Of a DNA stretch of 64,000 nt, positions 39,132 to 47,697 are shown piece after piece. This stretch comes from Endozoicomonas sp965232255 (lineage in GTDB: Bacteria > Pseudomonadota > Gammaproteobacteria > Pseudomonadales > Endozoicomonadaceae). Under the pieces are notes generated by a model. That model saw only the letters and a program-made list of their open reading frames with translations. It was not told where the DNA came from and ran no database searches. How positions within the stretch are numbered: position 1 is the first letter of the stretch; each line of letters begins with the position of its first letter. The translations under genes were made by a program, and so were the position numbers. The stretch covers positions 2,046,001 to 2,110,000 of the forward strand of contig OZ246962.1 in NCBI GenBank assembly GCA_965232255.1, read 5' to 3'.

Positions 39132-40595
39132 TTGACAGCTTCTACCGACCCAGTGGCTCAACGGAAAGAGCCAGGTTTCCTGCATGCATTCATTACCCTG
39201 ACCCTGATTATTGGCGTTATCAGCACAGGACTGTTTTTTCTGCATACCAGTCTGCACAGCCTGCTACTTATCTCGCTGGTCATCGCTTCGCTCAGCGCCT
39301 ACATTCTGGGACACGACTATTACTCCATTCGTGGCGCCATGAATGCCGGCATTTCCGGTGCCATGACTGCAATCTATATTTTTATTCTGATTGGGGTATT
39401 GATTGCGTCTTTTATTCAAAGCGGGACGCTGGCAACGCTGATCTATTATGGCATTGAATTTGTCAGCCCGGCGTTATTTCTTCCTGCCGGGTTAATTTTG
39501 TGCAGTGTGATGTCTCTGGCCACGGGCACCAGTTGGGGAACGGTGGGGACTATCGGAGTGGTGCTAATGGGAATTGGTACCACTATGGGTATTTCCGCGC
39601 CGCTGGTGGCCGGGATGGTTATCTCCGGTGCCTGCTTTGGGGATAAAATGTCACCGGTTTCCGACACCACTAACCTGGCAGCGATGTCGTCACGGGTTGA
39701 CCTTTATGCCCATATTCGCAGCATGCTTTATACCTCTGGGCCGGCTTATCTGGTGAGTTTGGTTATTTTTTCATTGTTGGGCCTGAAGTATGCCGAGAAT
39801 CTGCTGCCGGTGGAGCAACTGGCGGTTATGCAAAGTGCGCTGCAAAACACCTTCTCCATTAACCTGCTTACGTTATTGCCTCTCGCGGTTATGTTGGGGC
39901 TCAGTATTGCCCGGGTAGCGCCTGAGCCGAGCATGATGCTGGCCTCGGCAGTGGCAGTGTTGCTGGCGGTGTTGTTACAGGGGCAGAGCCTGACCACTGT
40001 GCTGAACAGTCTTTACAGTGGAGGCAATGCTCGCACTGGTCTGGAAAGTATTGATTCTCTGCTAGGGCGTGGCGGTATTCTTGCCATGATGTGGACACTG
40101 TCGTTATCTCTGATCGCCCTTGCTTTGGGTGGGATTTTGGAGCGAGGCCGATTTTTGCGGGTGTTGATTCACGGCATTGTTGGCCGTATCAAGCGGGCAT
40201 CTACTTTAGTAGCAACAACCATTCTGACCTGTTTTGCGGGCAATATGACCATGGGTGAGGCGTATATGTCGATTCTGTTAAGTGGTCAGCTGTTCAGTGA
40301 TGCCTATGACCAAAAAGGGATTGATCGTCGTGTGCTTTCCCGCTCGTTAGAAGACGGCGCTACTCTGACCACAGCGCTGATTCCATGGACCACTGGCGGA
40401 GCGTTCTTTGCATCAACGCTGGGCGTTGCCGTTATCGAGTACGCACCCTGGGCAGTGCTAAACTGGCTAAGCCCGCTGATTGCCATTGTCTTTGTGGTTC
40501 TGGGAATTGGCCTGTTCGGCAAAAAGGCTGCAAGAGCGCAATCACAGGAAGCGCAGCCGCAATCAGAAGAAACCAGTTCGGCCGTTCAACTGTAG
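39132..40595 (+). CDS. NhaC-family Na+/H+ antiporter
   Basis: This approximately 487-residue inner-membrane antiporter has about twelve hydrophobic segments. The NhaC signature is VISGACFGDKMSPVSDTTNL, with SLATGTSWGTVGTIGVVLM before it and TCFAGNMTMGEAYMSILLSG later. Members exchange Na+ for H+ or malate for lactate. A TTG at 39132 has AAGGAG seven bases upstream and is preferred. The in-frame ATG at 39078 lacks a ribosome-binding site but would add 18 residues. A polar tail ends the protein. Confidence 0.88.
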   Translation: MTASTDPVAQRKEPGFLHAFITLTLIIGVISTGLFFLHTSLHSLLLISLVIASLSAYILGHDYYSIRGAMNAGISGAMTAIYIFILIGVLIASFIQSGTLATLIYYGIEFVSPALFLPAGLILCSVMSLATGTSWGTVGTIGVVLMGIGTTMGISAPLVAGMVISGACFGDKMSPVSDTTNLAAMSSRVDLYAHIRSMLYTSGPAYLVSLVIFSLLGLKYAENLLPVEQLAVMQSALQNTFSINLLTLLPLAVMLGLSIARVAPEPSMMLASAVAVLLAVLLQGQSLTTVLNSLYSGGNARTGLESIDSLLGRGGILAMMWTLSLSLIALALGGILERGRFLRVLIHGIVGRIKRASTLVATTILTCFAGNMTMGEAYMSILLSGQLFSDAYDQKGIDRRVLSRSLEDGATLTTALIPWTTGGAFFASTLGVAVIEYAPWAVLNWLSPLIAIVFVVLGIGLFGKKAARAQSQEAQPQSEETSSAVQL

Positions 40596-40747
40596 CACTT
40601 CGTGCTTTTATTTGGGCATGATTACCATCCTTGGGGACAGAGCTTGAGCTGTTGGCAGAGCGTTAGGGTTGACGCTGATCAATGCTTTTCAGATTAAAAC
40701 ATATACAATTTTGCGCCTTGCTATCCCTCCCAATGCGTATCAGTCCC

Positions 40748-42184
40748 ATGAAAAAAACCTTAATCGCTACATTACTTGCTTCAACGGTGGCCCTGGTGGG
40801 TTGTCAAGACGATGTACCGGCTAACACCTCTTCTGATAATACGGCGAATGTCGTAAGTGAAGTAAAGTTTGCCTCCTTTAACGTCTCCTTTGCCAGAGAT
40901 GGTGATGCGACGGAGAATTACCAGCGCTGGGTGCGCTATTTTCAGCTGACGCCGGAAAAACAGGATTATCTGATTGAAATCTGGAAAAACGACACTGCCA
41001 CAGAAGAAGAGCATCTGTTGGCCGAGCGGGTAATCCAGATTCGCAACATTGCTGCCATTATTCAGAAGAACCGGCCTGATGTATTGCTGCTGACTGAGTT
41101 TAACAACGATGGCGACGGCGCTGATATGACGGCGCTACAAGGCTTTCAGGATAATTACCTGAGCGTAGCGCAGAGCCTGAACAGTGTTGATGGTGGCGAT
41201 ATGCTCTCACCCATCCACTATCCATTTGTGCAAAACTACCCAACCAATACGGGTTTGTTGCCAGTAGATGTCAGCCTTGATTTTGGTAACGATGCCGTTG
41301 ATGGTAGCGCCAGTCTGCCTAACGGTGCCCACGGTTTTGGTTATTACCATGGTCACTATGGCTTTGCCCTGATGTCACAGTTCAAGGTGGATACTGCCAA
41401 TACGCGCACCTTCCAGACCTTCAAGTGGTCAGAGATGCCCGGTGAAACGGTGCCAATGATTCCAACCGCCGACAACGCCGAGCATCCTTGTGTGGCCGCA
41501 GAACTACCAGCCGGTATGGCCTGTGGTGATCCATGGTACAGCGAGGCCGAATGGCAAACGATTCGACTCAGCTCTAAAAACCATGTGGACGCACCAATCA
41601 TTATCCCTACCGCTAACGGCGATAAAGTGATTCATGCGTTGCTATCGCACCCGACGCCACCGGCATTCGACTCCATCGCCTGGCAGAACCGTTACCGCAA
41701 TGGCGCAGAAAACAAGTTCTGGTCACGTTATCTGGATCAGGAAAACTGGATTCGTGACGACCAAGGCCAAACCGGTGGTTTCGCCGGTACTGACTTCGTC
41801 ATTATGGGTGACCTGAACGCTGACCCTGAGTTTTCCAGTGGCAAGGACTATGGCATCCGTGACTTGATGGTGCATAATCCGCGGATAAACCACGCAGTCA
41901 GCGACTCCACTGGTGCTATGGTTCCGGTCAGTGAAGGCGCTGCGCGGGATAGCAACACTAAGGGACACCCGTATCCAGCAACCCGCACCAGCACCTTTGG
42001 TTCAAGAGTCGATTATGCCGTGCCATCTGCGAGTTTGACTACTCTGAATACCGGCGTTTACTGGCAGGCTGAAGGCCAGCCGGGCCGATTGCTGTTCAAT
42101 GATCCCCGTGTTGGTAAAAATGGCAACAGCAAAGAAGTCTCCTCAGATCACCGGTTTGTCTGGGTAACCGTTAAGGTGGACTGA
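40748..42184 (+). CDS. Endonuclease/exonuclease/phosphatase-family lipoprotein
   Basis: A signal peptide starting MKKTLIATLLASTVALVGC ends in a lipobox, so the protein is probably lipid-anchored. The mature part is a DNase I-like phosphoesterase. Its motifs are KFASFNVSFA, the metal-binding VLLLTEFNNDGDG, LLSHPTPPAF, the D-x-N in VIMGDLNADPEF, and the C-terminal SSDHRFVWVTV. Total length is 478 residues from the ATG at 40748; upstream in-frame ATGs (40682, 40733) would only spoil the signal peptide. It probably hydrolyses phosphodiesters or phosphomonoesters outside the cytoplasm, perhaps nutrient scavenging. The substrate is not known. Confidence 0.88.
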   Translation: MKKTLIATLLASTVALVGCQDDVPANTSSDNTANVVSEVKFASFNVSFARDGDATENYQRWVRYFQLTPEKQDYLIEIWKNDTATEEEHLLAERVIQIRNIAAIIQKNRPDVLLLTEFNNDGDGADMTALQGFQDNYLSVAQSLNSVDGGDMLSPIHYPFVQNYPTNTGLLPVDVSLDFGNDAVDGSASLPNGAHGFGYYHGHYGFALMSQFKVDTANTRTFQTFKWSEMPGETVPMIPTADNAEHPCVAAELPAGMACGDPWYSEAEWQTIRLSSKNHVDAPIIIPTANGDKVIHALLSHPTPPAFDSIAWQNRYRNGAENKFWSRYLDQENWIRDDQGQTGGFAGTDFVIMGDLNADPEFSSGKDYGIRDLMVHNPRINHAVSDSTGAMVPVSEGAARDSNTKGHPYPATRTSTFGSRVDYAVPSASLTTLNTGVYWQAEGQPGRLLFNDPRVGKNGNSKEVSSDHRFVWVTVKVD

Positions 42185-42370
42185 TCCGCACTGATTTTTG
42201 CATCCCGTGGTATGGCCTCAGTTTTGGGGTCATATCGCTTTATCCTCTTGGTAAAGCGTTCAACTCTCTCCCGCACTGCTGCTACAGTTCCTCTCGGATA
42301 TTCGCTGTTTATCCTGACATCGGGTCACGGTATGTTACCCCTCTTTAAATTCGCCCAACGGGAATCATTA

Positions 42371-42859
42371 ATGGAATCATTGCAGGATATTGACTGGTCA
42401 TGCTGGCAGGGCCAGGACATCGCCACACTGACGTTTATTGTGCAACATGGACAAATTCTGTTGATGCGCAAAAAGCGTGGTCTTGGTGCTGGCAAAATCA
42501 ACGGGCCGGGCGGACGTCTTGAAGCTGGTGAAACGCCACTGGAATGCGCCATCCGCGAGGTACAGGAGGAACTTTGCATAACGCCAGTCAAGCCACAATT
42601 CTGCGGTGAGAGCCTATTCCAGTTTGCCGATGGTTACTCCATTCATGTGCATACTTTCCTGGCCAACGAGTTCACTGGCATTCCGCAGGAGACTGACGAA
42701 GCCATTCCGCTGTGGTTTGCCGTTGAGCAGATTCCCTACGACGAAATGTGGGCAGACGACATTCTCTGGATTCCTGAGATGCTAAAGGGCAACCGCTTCA
42801 GAGGGCGGTATCTGTTCGACGATGACCGCATGGTGGACTACCACTTGGAGATTTTGTAA
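42371..42859 (+). CDS. Nudix hydrolase, MTH1-like
   Basis: This 162-residue enzyme has a complete Nudix box, GGRLEAGETPLECAIREVQEEL, interrupted nowhere. The flanking TLTFIVQHGQILLMRKKRG and GAGKINGPGG resemble MutT/MTH1-type oxidised-nucleotide pyrophosphatases, and WFAVEQIPYDEMWADD with W residues near the end matches the MTH1 group. The ATG at 42371 has GGGA upstream; the frame is open to 42212. Convergent with tatD. Confidence 0.88.
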   Translation: MESLQDIDWSCWQGQDIATLTFIVQHGQILLMRKKRGLGAGKINGPGGRLEAGETPLECAIREVQEELCITPVKPQFCGESLFQFADGYSIHVHTFLANEFTGIPQETDEAIPLWFAVEQIPYDEMWADDILWIPEMLKGNRFRGRYLFDDDRMVDYHLEIL

Positions 42860-42986
42860 AGATTTTTCTCAAGGCATCGAGACACGTTACGACTCAACCT
42901 TAAACCTGACGCAAGTAGTCCTATGCAAAAGCCTCTACACAAAAGCCTCTACACAAAAGTGATGGCAGGCTCGTTGGTGAGCTGCC

Positions 42987-43784
42987 TTATTGCAAACCAA
43001 AAATAATCCGGCAGTTTGCCGAGGTGGCACTCGCCACCTCAGGCAGTGAAATTTCCCGCAACGCTGCCAGGCAGGTTGCCACTTGCAACACTTCTCCTGG
43101 TTCATTTCTTTTGCCCTGTTGTCCGTTAAGTGGCATGTCCGGCGCGTCCGTTTCCAGCACAATCGACTCCAGCGGCACGGTAGACGCCAATTGTCGGGTT
43201 TTTCTGGCTCTTGGGTAGGTAATTCCGCCACCAAAGCCCAGCTTGAAGCCCAACTTTAAATACTCCTTGGCTTGTTGCTCACTGCCGGAGTATGCGTGGA
43301 TAATGCCTCCTCGTCCCGGGCGGTAGCGGCGCAGGATTTGCAAAATCTGATCATGACTTTTGCGTCCGTGAATAATCAATGGCAGCTGATGCTGGCAGGC
43401 CAGTTGCACATGACCGCTAAAGAGTGACAGCTGCTTTTGCTGATCCTCGCAGACCACAAAGTCCAGGCCAGTCTCACCAATTGCTACCACGTTGGGCGGC
43501 TGTTGGCGCAACAGTTGATCCAGTACGTCAAGATCACTGAGCTGGTGATCGGCCAGAAAGTAGGGATGGAGTCCCAAGGCTACAACAATCCGGATTGAGT
43601 GGCTGACTGGCGCAAGGGCAAGTAAGTTGGACCACTGGGCGCGCCTGGTAGCCGGAATGCAAATGCCACCAACGCCACAGTCGGCTGCCCGATCTAATAC
43701 TTGTGACCGGTCCCAGTCAAAATCAGCAAAATCAAGATGGCAGTGGCTGTCAAACAGCGGGGGATAATCATTTTTCCGATTCAT
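42987..43784 (-). CDS. TatD-family metal-dependent hydrolase
   Basis: This 265-residue TIM-barrel hydrolase (YjjV/TatD group) probably acts as a DNase or deoxyribonuclease-like enzyme in the cytoplasm. Metal ligands are in FDSHCHLDF (His14, His16), AIGETGLDF (Glu), PLIIHGRKSHDQ, GGIIHAYSGS and VLETDAPDMPL. It is slightly shorter than some TatD proteins but has all ligands. Confidence 0.9.
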   Translation of the reverse strand: MNRKNDYPPLFDSHCHLDFADFDWDRSQVLDRAADCGVGGICIPATRRAQWSNLLALAPVSHSIRIVVALGLHPYFLADHQLSDLDVLDQLLRQQPPNVVAIGETGLDFVVCEDQQKQLSLFSGHVQLACQHQLPLIIHGRKSHDQILQILRRYRPGRGGIIHAYSGSEQQAKEYLKLGFKLGFGGGITYPRARKTRQLASTVPLESIVLETDAPDMPLNGQQGKRNEPGEVLQVATCLAALREISLPEVASATSANCRIIFGLQ

Positions 43785-43918
43785 GGTGGCGACTCTCGAT
43801 GACTATGTCGCAACTGGTGCCTGGCTGGTCAATGCCCATCATCTGGGTTACGATTCAGGCAATCCGGCAATGGATTGCTATCCTCCCATAATAATTTTTA
43901 ACAATCGCGGAGTTGATG

Positions 43919-44449
43919 ATGGTAAACAGCGTGAGGTTACTCTTTCGGGCTGCGGCCCTGATGCTACTGTTTACGATTTCCCTGGCCTGCGGGGTCGGGC
44001 ATAGCCCAAAAGAACATAGCCCAAAAGAACATAGCCCAAAAGAACATGGTGCCAAAGAGACCGGCACCATTGAATTGCTCAATGCCCGCGCCCGGGCAAC
44101 CTTGCCCGGCATGTCGTCATCCGCGGCCTACATGACCATCCACAACAGCGGCACTGCCCCGGTGCAAGTTCAGGCGCTGGCCAGCCCGGTGGCCCGGAAA
44201 ACTGAGCTTCATACCACTGAGATGAACGACGGTATGATGACAATGCGCCGCGTCGATAACTTACAGATCAAGCCTGGCGCGGCTGTAGAGCTAAAACCAG
44301 GCGGCTATCACATCATGCTTATGGGACTGAAGCAGCCCATTGCTACTGACAGCGAAATCCCGGTTATTATCACCTTCGACAACGGCGAACAGATCACTGT
44401 GATGGCCCGGACAAGCCACGAAGTGACAGGCCAGCACATGGCCCATTGA
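43919..44449 (+). CDS. PCu(A)C-type periplasmic copper chaperone
   Basis: This exported 176-residue protein has an N-terminal hydrophobic signal (VRLLFRAAALMLLFTISLAC). The copper-binding motif H-M-x(n)-H-x-M is visible as LHTTEMNDGMMTMRRVD, then KPGGYHIMLMGLKQPI. The family delivers Cu(I) to cytochrome oxidase. Between signal and domain lies a repeated HSPKE unit (three copies plus HGAKE), adding histidines near the N-terminus. The third possible start, ATG at 43919, has GGAG at best spacing. Confidence 0.9.
   Translation: MVNSVRLLFRAAALMLLFTISLACGVGHSPKEHSPKEHSPKEHGAKETGTIELLNARARATLPGMSSSAAYMTIHNSGTAPVQVQALASPVARKTELHTTEMNDGMMTMRRVDNLQIKPGAAVELKPGGYHIMLMGLKQPIATDSEIPVIITFDNGEQITVMARTSHEVTGQHMAH
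44000..44044 (+). repeat. Three perfect 15-bp tandem repeats inside the copper-chaperone gene
   Basis: CATAGCCCAAAAGAA occurs three times in succession, encoding HSPKE each time. The unit length of 15 keeps the frame whatever the copy number. Confidence 0.97.
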
Positions 44450-44450
44450 C

Positions 44451-44843
44451 TCAATCCGGTTCCCGCTCGTCGCACAGCGCTTTGTGCAGCTCAGCGGGGG
44501 GAAGCACAATGCCCTCCGCCTCATTTACCGGAAATACCGCCACCAGAGTGTTATCTTTCTCCAGTCCCGGCGTCCAGCGCTCCAGCCACGCATCGAGGGC
44601 AATGGCTTTGGGTTGACAGTCCGCCCAGTCGTCTACCGCCCAGGCTTTTGCGAAATCCGGGTGCGGCCAGACGGGCAGGCACTCTTCGCTGTCGTCTGTC
44701 GACAGCTCCACCCACCCCTCGGGGCTGTGCAGGCTCCAAATCTCTTCCCAGTCGATCACTTTCTTCAAAAAATAGTCGTAACGCTCATGATCAGATAGCC
44801 CGACAATGGTGGCAAATTGTTTGTCATTGAGTTTGTATGTCAT
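44451..44843 (-). CDS. DUF2750 protein
   Basis: This 130-residue soluble protein has the DUF2750 pattern: ERYDYFLKKVIDWEEIWSLH, GWVELS, LPVWPHPDFAKAWAVDDWAD, PKAIALDAWLERWTPGLEKD and VAVFPVNEAEGIVLPPAEL. Function unknown; relatives are sometimes linked to immunity-like roles, but nothing here supports that. It is convergent with the copper chaperone, stop to stop almost touching. Confidence 0.85.
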   Translation of the reverse strand: MTYKLNDKQFATIVGLSDHERYDYFLKKVIDWEEIWSLHSPEGWVELSTDDSEECLPVWPHPDFAKAWAVDDWADCQPKAIALDAWLERWTPGLEKDNTLVAVFPVNEAEGIVLPPAELHKALCDEREPD

Positions 44844-45035
44844 TGCGTCAACCCGGAAAAACAATAGTGAGGTTATAGGCGCGAGTGTATTACTGGCAAA
44901 GGTATTAAAGCAAATCCCTGACGCCTTCTACTTGCCCAAGGCTTGTCATTGATCAGTCGGTAATACAAGTGTTTCTGGTTCTGCCGCGCCTGAACGGTTA
45001 TAGTCCGGGACCAGGTTAAGTCGCGTTGTTCAGCC

Positions 45036-45647
45036 ATGAGATTATATCTACCGCTATTATTGGCTTGTTTGCTGGCGGCCCTGGTTTTGGTAGCCCGGGC
45101 ATTTTGTCCTCTTTGGCCAGCCATGATTTTTTGGGAAGAGATTATTTTTTTCCTGTGCGGCCTGATCGCCGGTGTGCGTCTGCCTGACTTAGATTTTATC
45201 TTGCCCGGCTTGTCCCACCGCTCGGGGTTGACGCACTCTTGTTTGCCGGCCGTATTGTTGCTGTCCTTCGGCCTGTTGCCCGCAGCGGCTGGTCTGGCCC
45301 TGGGCATCGCCTTTCATTTGGCGTCTGATATGCAGCCCAAGGCCTGGATTGGGGGCGCCCTGATCAGATTTCCCCTGCTAGGCAGTATTGGCATGCTGTC
45401 GCCTTTGTGGTTGGTTGCCAATGTGATTGCTTGTCTGGCCATTTTTATGGAGGTACTTGCCGGTGAATCGGTTAGTGCCCAACGGATCATTGTGTTGCTC
45501 TGTCTCGCCGGAGCGGGCTGGTATTTCTGGCGAGAAGAAAAACGACCACTGTTGCCTTTGATGGCACTGGGCTTTGCCGGTTTGCTGGTTCATGCGGTGC
45601 GCGGTGGGACGTTATCGGTACGGTTGGTCTGGCAATGCCTCGTTTGA
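45036..45647 (+). CDS. YdjM/DUF457-like membrane protein with metal-binding motif
   Basis: This 203-residue inner-membrane protein has about five hydrophobic segments. Near residue 50 it has GVRLPDLDFILPGLSHRSGL followed by THS, and near residue 90 FHLASDMQPK. The P-D-x-D...H-R...TH...H-x-x-x-D arrangement is that of the YdjM-type membrane metal-dependent hydrolases. The activity of this family is not well established. No operon partner. Confidence 0.75.
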   Translation: MRLYLPLLLACLLAALVLVARAFCPLWPAMIFWEEIIFFLCGLIAGVRLPDLDFILPGLSHRSGLTHSCLPAVLLLSFGLLPAAAGLALGIAFHLASDMQPKAWIGGALIRFPLLGSIGMLSPLWLVANVIACLAIFMEVLAGESVSAQRIIVLLCLAGAGWYFWREEKRPLLPLMALGFAGLLVHAVRGGTLSVRLVWQCLV

Positions 45648-45666
45648 CCTGCCAAGTGCCTCCTGA

Positions 45667-46659
45667 TTATTTATGCTGCTGCCGTCGGCTTTTTTTCGCC
45701 CGACGTCGATGGGCGAGCGTATTGGCAACGTCGGCGCCCAGGTGCGCCTCACCTCTGGAGCGGGCCAGTTGCACCTGTTTTTCCCGTTCGGCAAAGCGAG
45801 CCTGCTGTTTTGCTGTCAGTCGGTCAAAACAGTGCGGACAACTGATGCCTTGCTGATACTTGTTGCTTTGTTTATCGGCCTCGGTAATAGGTAAACGACA
45901 AGCGTTGCATTGATCATAAGAACCCGGTTCCAGGGCGTGGTTGACGGTAACCCGGTCATCAAAAACAAAACACTCACCTTCCCATAGCGACTGCTCCCTG
46001 GGAATCGCTGCCAGATAGTTGAGAATGCCGCCCTTGAGGTGATAAACCTCAGAAAACCCCTGTTCCCGCAGCAGGGCGCTGGACTTTTCGCAACGAATGC
46101 CACCGGTGCAGAACATGGCTATTTTTTTGTGCACCTTCGGGTTGAGATGGGTGGCAACGTAGTGGGGAAACTGGCGAAAGGATTCGGTTTGCGGATTGAT
46201 AGCGTGTTTGAAGGTGCCCACCTGCACTTCGTAATCGTTGCGCGTGTCCAGCACTAGCACATGCGGGTCGCTGATCAGTTCATTCCAGTTGGCCGGGTCC
46301 ACGTAGGTGCCAGTCACTTTAGCCGGATCAATCCCTGGTATGCCCATGGTGACGATCTCTTTTTTCAGTTTCACCCGCGTGTGCCTGAATGGCATTCCCT
46401 CGCACCAGGATTCCTTGCATTCCACAGGCTTCAGGCGGATATCCCGGTTCAGCCAGCCGAGCAGCACATCAATGGCTGCTCGGCTCCCGGCCACGGTGCC
46501 GTTGATGCCCTCCCGAGCCAATAGCAGTGTGCCTCGAATATGGTTTGCGGCCATCACGTTAAGCAACGGCTCGCGCAGTGAAACAAAGTTTTTCAAGGCG
46601 GTGAACTTGTAAAGAGCACACACCACGATGGGTGATGCTTTGGCCAGAGGTTGTGACAT
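45667..46659 (-). CDS. trhO: tRNA uridine(34) hydroxylase
   Basis: This rhodanese-fold enzyme hydroxylates wobble uridine 34 in tRNA. The 330-residue protein has an N-terminal acylphosphatase-like domain (GTLLLAREGINGTVAGSRAA), a rhodanese domain with the active-site loop AMFCTGGIRCEKSSA, and the pair CNACRLPI...CPHCFDRL of a C-terminal zinc-binding part. The tail is strongly basic (HRRRAKKSRRQQ). Matches YceA in layout. Confidence 0.94.
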   Translation of the reverse strand: MSQPLAKASPIVVCALYKFTALKNFVSLREPLLNVMAANHIRGTLLLAREGINGTVAGSRAAIDVLLGWLNRDIRLKPVECKESWCEGMPFRHTRVKLKKEIVTMGIPGIDPAKVTGTYVDPANWNELISDPHVLVLDTRNDYEVQVGTFKHAINPQTESFRQFPHYVATHLNPKVHKKIAMFCTGGIRCEKSSALLREQGFSEVYHLKGGILNYLAAIPREQSLWEGECFVFDDRVTVNHALEPGSYDQCNACRLPITEADKQSNKYQQGISCPHCFDRLTAKQQARFAEREKQVQLARSRGEAHLGADVANTLAHRRRAKKSRRQQHK

Positions 46660-46852
46660 TGTCTTTATTGCCTTTGCAGCTAACTGGAACGTTAAACTGA
46701 AGCTATTTCAGACAGACCAGTCTAGCAAATCCCAAGCGTCTGCTGGTGCCGCCAGTATGACCTTTACGCCGTGAAGTCCGGAAGAAATTGCCTGAAAAAT
46801 CATGGCGCTGCTATGATGGTGGCCCACCATAACTGAGCTTGAGAGTCACTCT

Positions 46853-47581
46853 ATGAGCCAATCCGTCATTGCACAGCTCGAGTCGCACCGCTCTATTCGC
46901 AAGTTCACTGATCAGCCGATTGCCAAAAGCCTGCTGCAAGAGCTGATTGTAGCCGGACAGAGCGCTGCCACCTCCAACAATCTACAAGGAGTCAGTGTAA
47001 TTCGCATCCACAACCGGCAAACCCGTCAGGCCCTGGCAACATTGGCCGGCAATCAGACCTACATTGAGCAAGCTCCGGAATTTTTGGTATTTTGCGCTGA
47101 TCTGCACCGTGCTGGCTGGTGCTGCCAAGGGGACATGATTGAGGGCATGACCGAGCATTTTATGATTGCCACCATCGATACCGCGCTGTTCGCCCAGAAC
47201 GTGGTAGTGGCAGCTGAGTCAGTGGGACTGGGCACTTGCTATATTGGCGCCTTACGCAATGATCCTGAGCGAGTCAGTGAGTTGCTGGCCCTGCCAGAGC
47301 AGGTTTATCCGGTGTTCGGCTTGTGTCTTGGCTATCCGGATCAGGACCCGCCGTGCAAACCCAGACTGCCGCTGGCCGCCGTGCTGATGGAGGATCATTA
47401 CCATGAGGTGGACGAGACGCTGATGGCACAATACGACCAGGCCATGAGAGTCTACTATCAGCAACGCACCGGAGGTAAGGTAGACCGGGTTTGGTCCAGA
47501 GAGATGTCAGCGTTGCTGAGTAAGGAGTCGCGACCTCATATGCGTGAATTTCTCGCCAAAAAAGGATTTACCATGCGCTGA
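46853..47581 (+). CDS. nfsA: NfsA-type NADPH-dependent nitroreductase
   Basis: This 242-residue FMN enzyme begins with HRSIRKFTDQPI, the nitroreductase FMN-contact motif. AATSNNLQGVSVIRI, GLGTCYIGALRNDPERVSEL and VFGLCLGYPDQDPPCKPRLP follow, typical of the NfsA/FRP branch. It reduces nitroaromatics and quinones by two electrons. Monocistronic, convergent with the purine permease. Confidence 0.9.
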   Translation: MSQSVIAQLESHRSIRKFTDQPIAKSLLQELIVAGQSAATSNNLQGVSVIRIHNRQTRQALATLAGNQTYIEQAPEFLVFCADLHRAGWCCQGDMIEGMTEHFMIATIDTALFAQNVVVAAESVGLGTCYIGALRNDPERVSELLALPEQVYPVFGLCLGYPDQDPPCKPRLPLAAVLMEDHYHEVDETLMAQYDQAMRVYYQQRTGGKVDRVWSREMSALLSKESRPHMREFLAKKGFTMR

Positions 47582-47623
47582 TCCGTGCTTTGAGTTGTTT
47601 TGGGATAATAGCCACCGATACAG

Positions 47624-47655
47624 AGGGTAATGCCGACTGGCGTCGGCTACTCCCT
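47624..47655. terminator. Hairpin between convergent genes
   Basis: GCCGAC and GTCGGC pair around TGGC, with a further AGGG/CCCT outside. There is no T-tract, so termination here is uncertain. Confidence 0.4.
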
Positions 47656-47697
47656 GTGAAGTTGGCAATCTTGATCGGAGCGTTGGGCAGGTAGCGG

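Noticed and set aside
42927..42954. 14-bp tandem repeat AAAAGCCTCTACAC twice, after the Nudix gene
   Set aside because: It is real but is a minor microduplication in a non-coding spacer.
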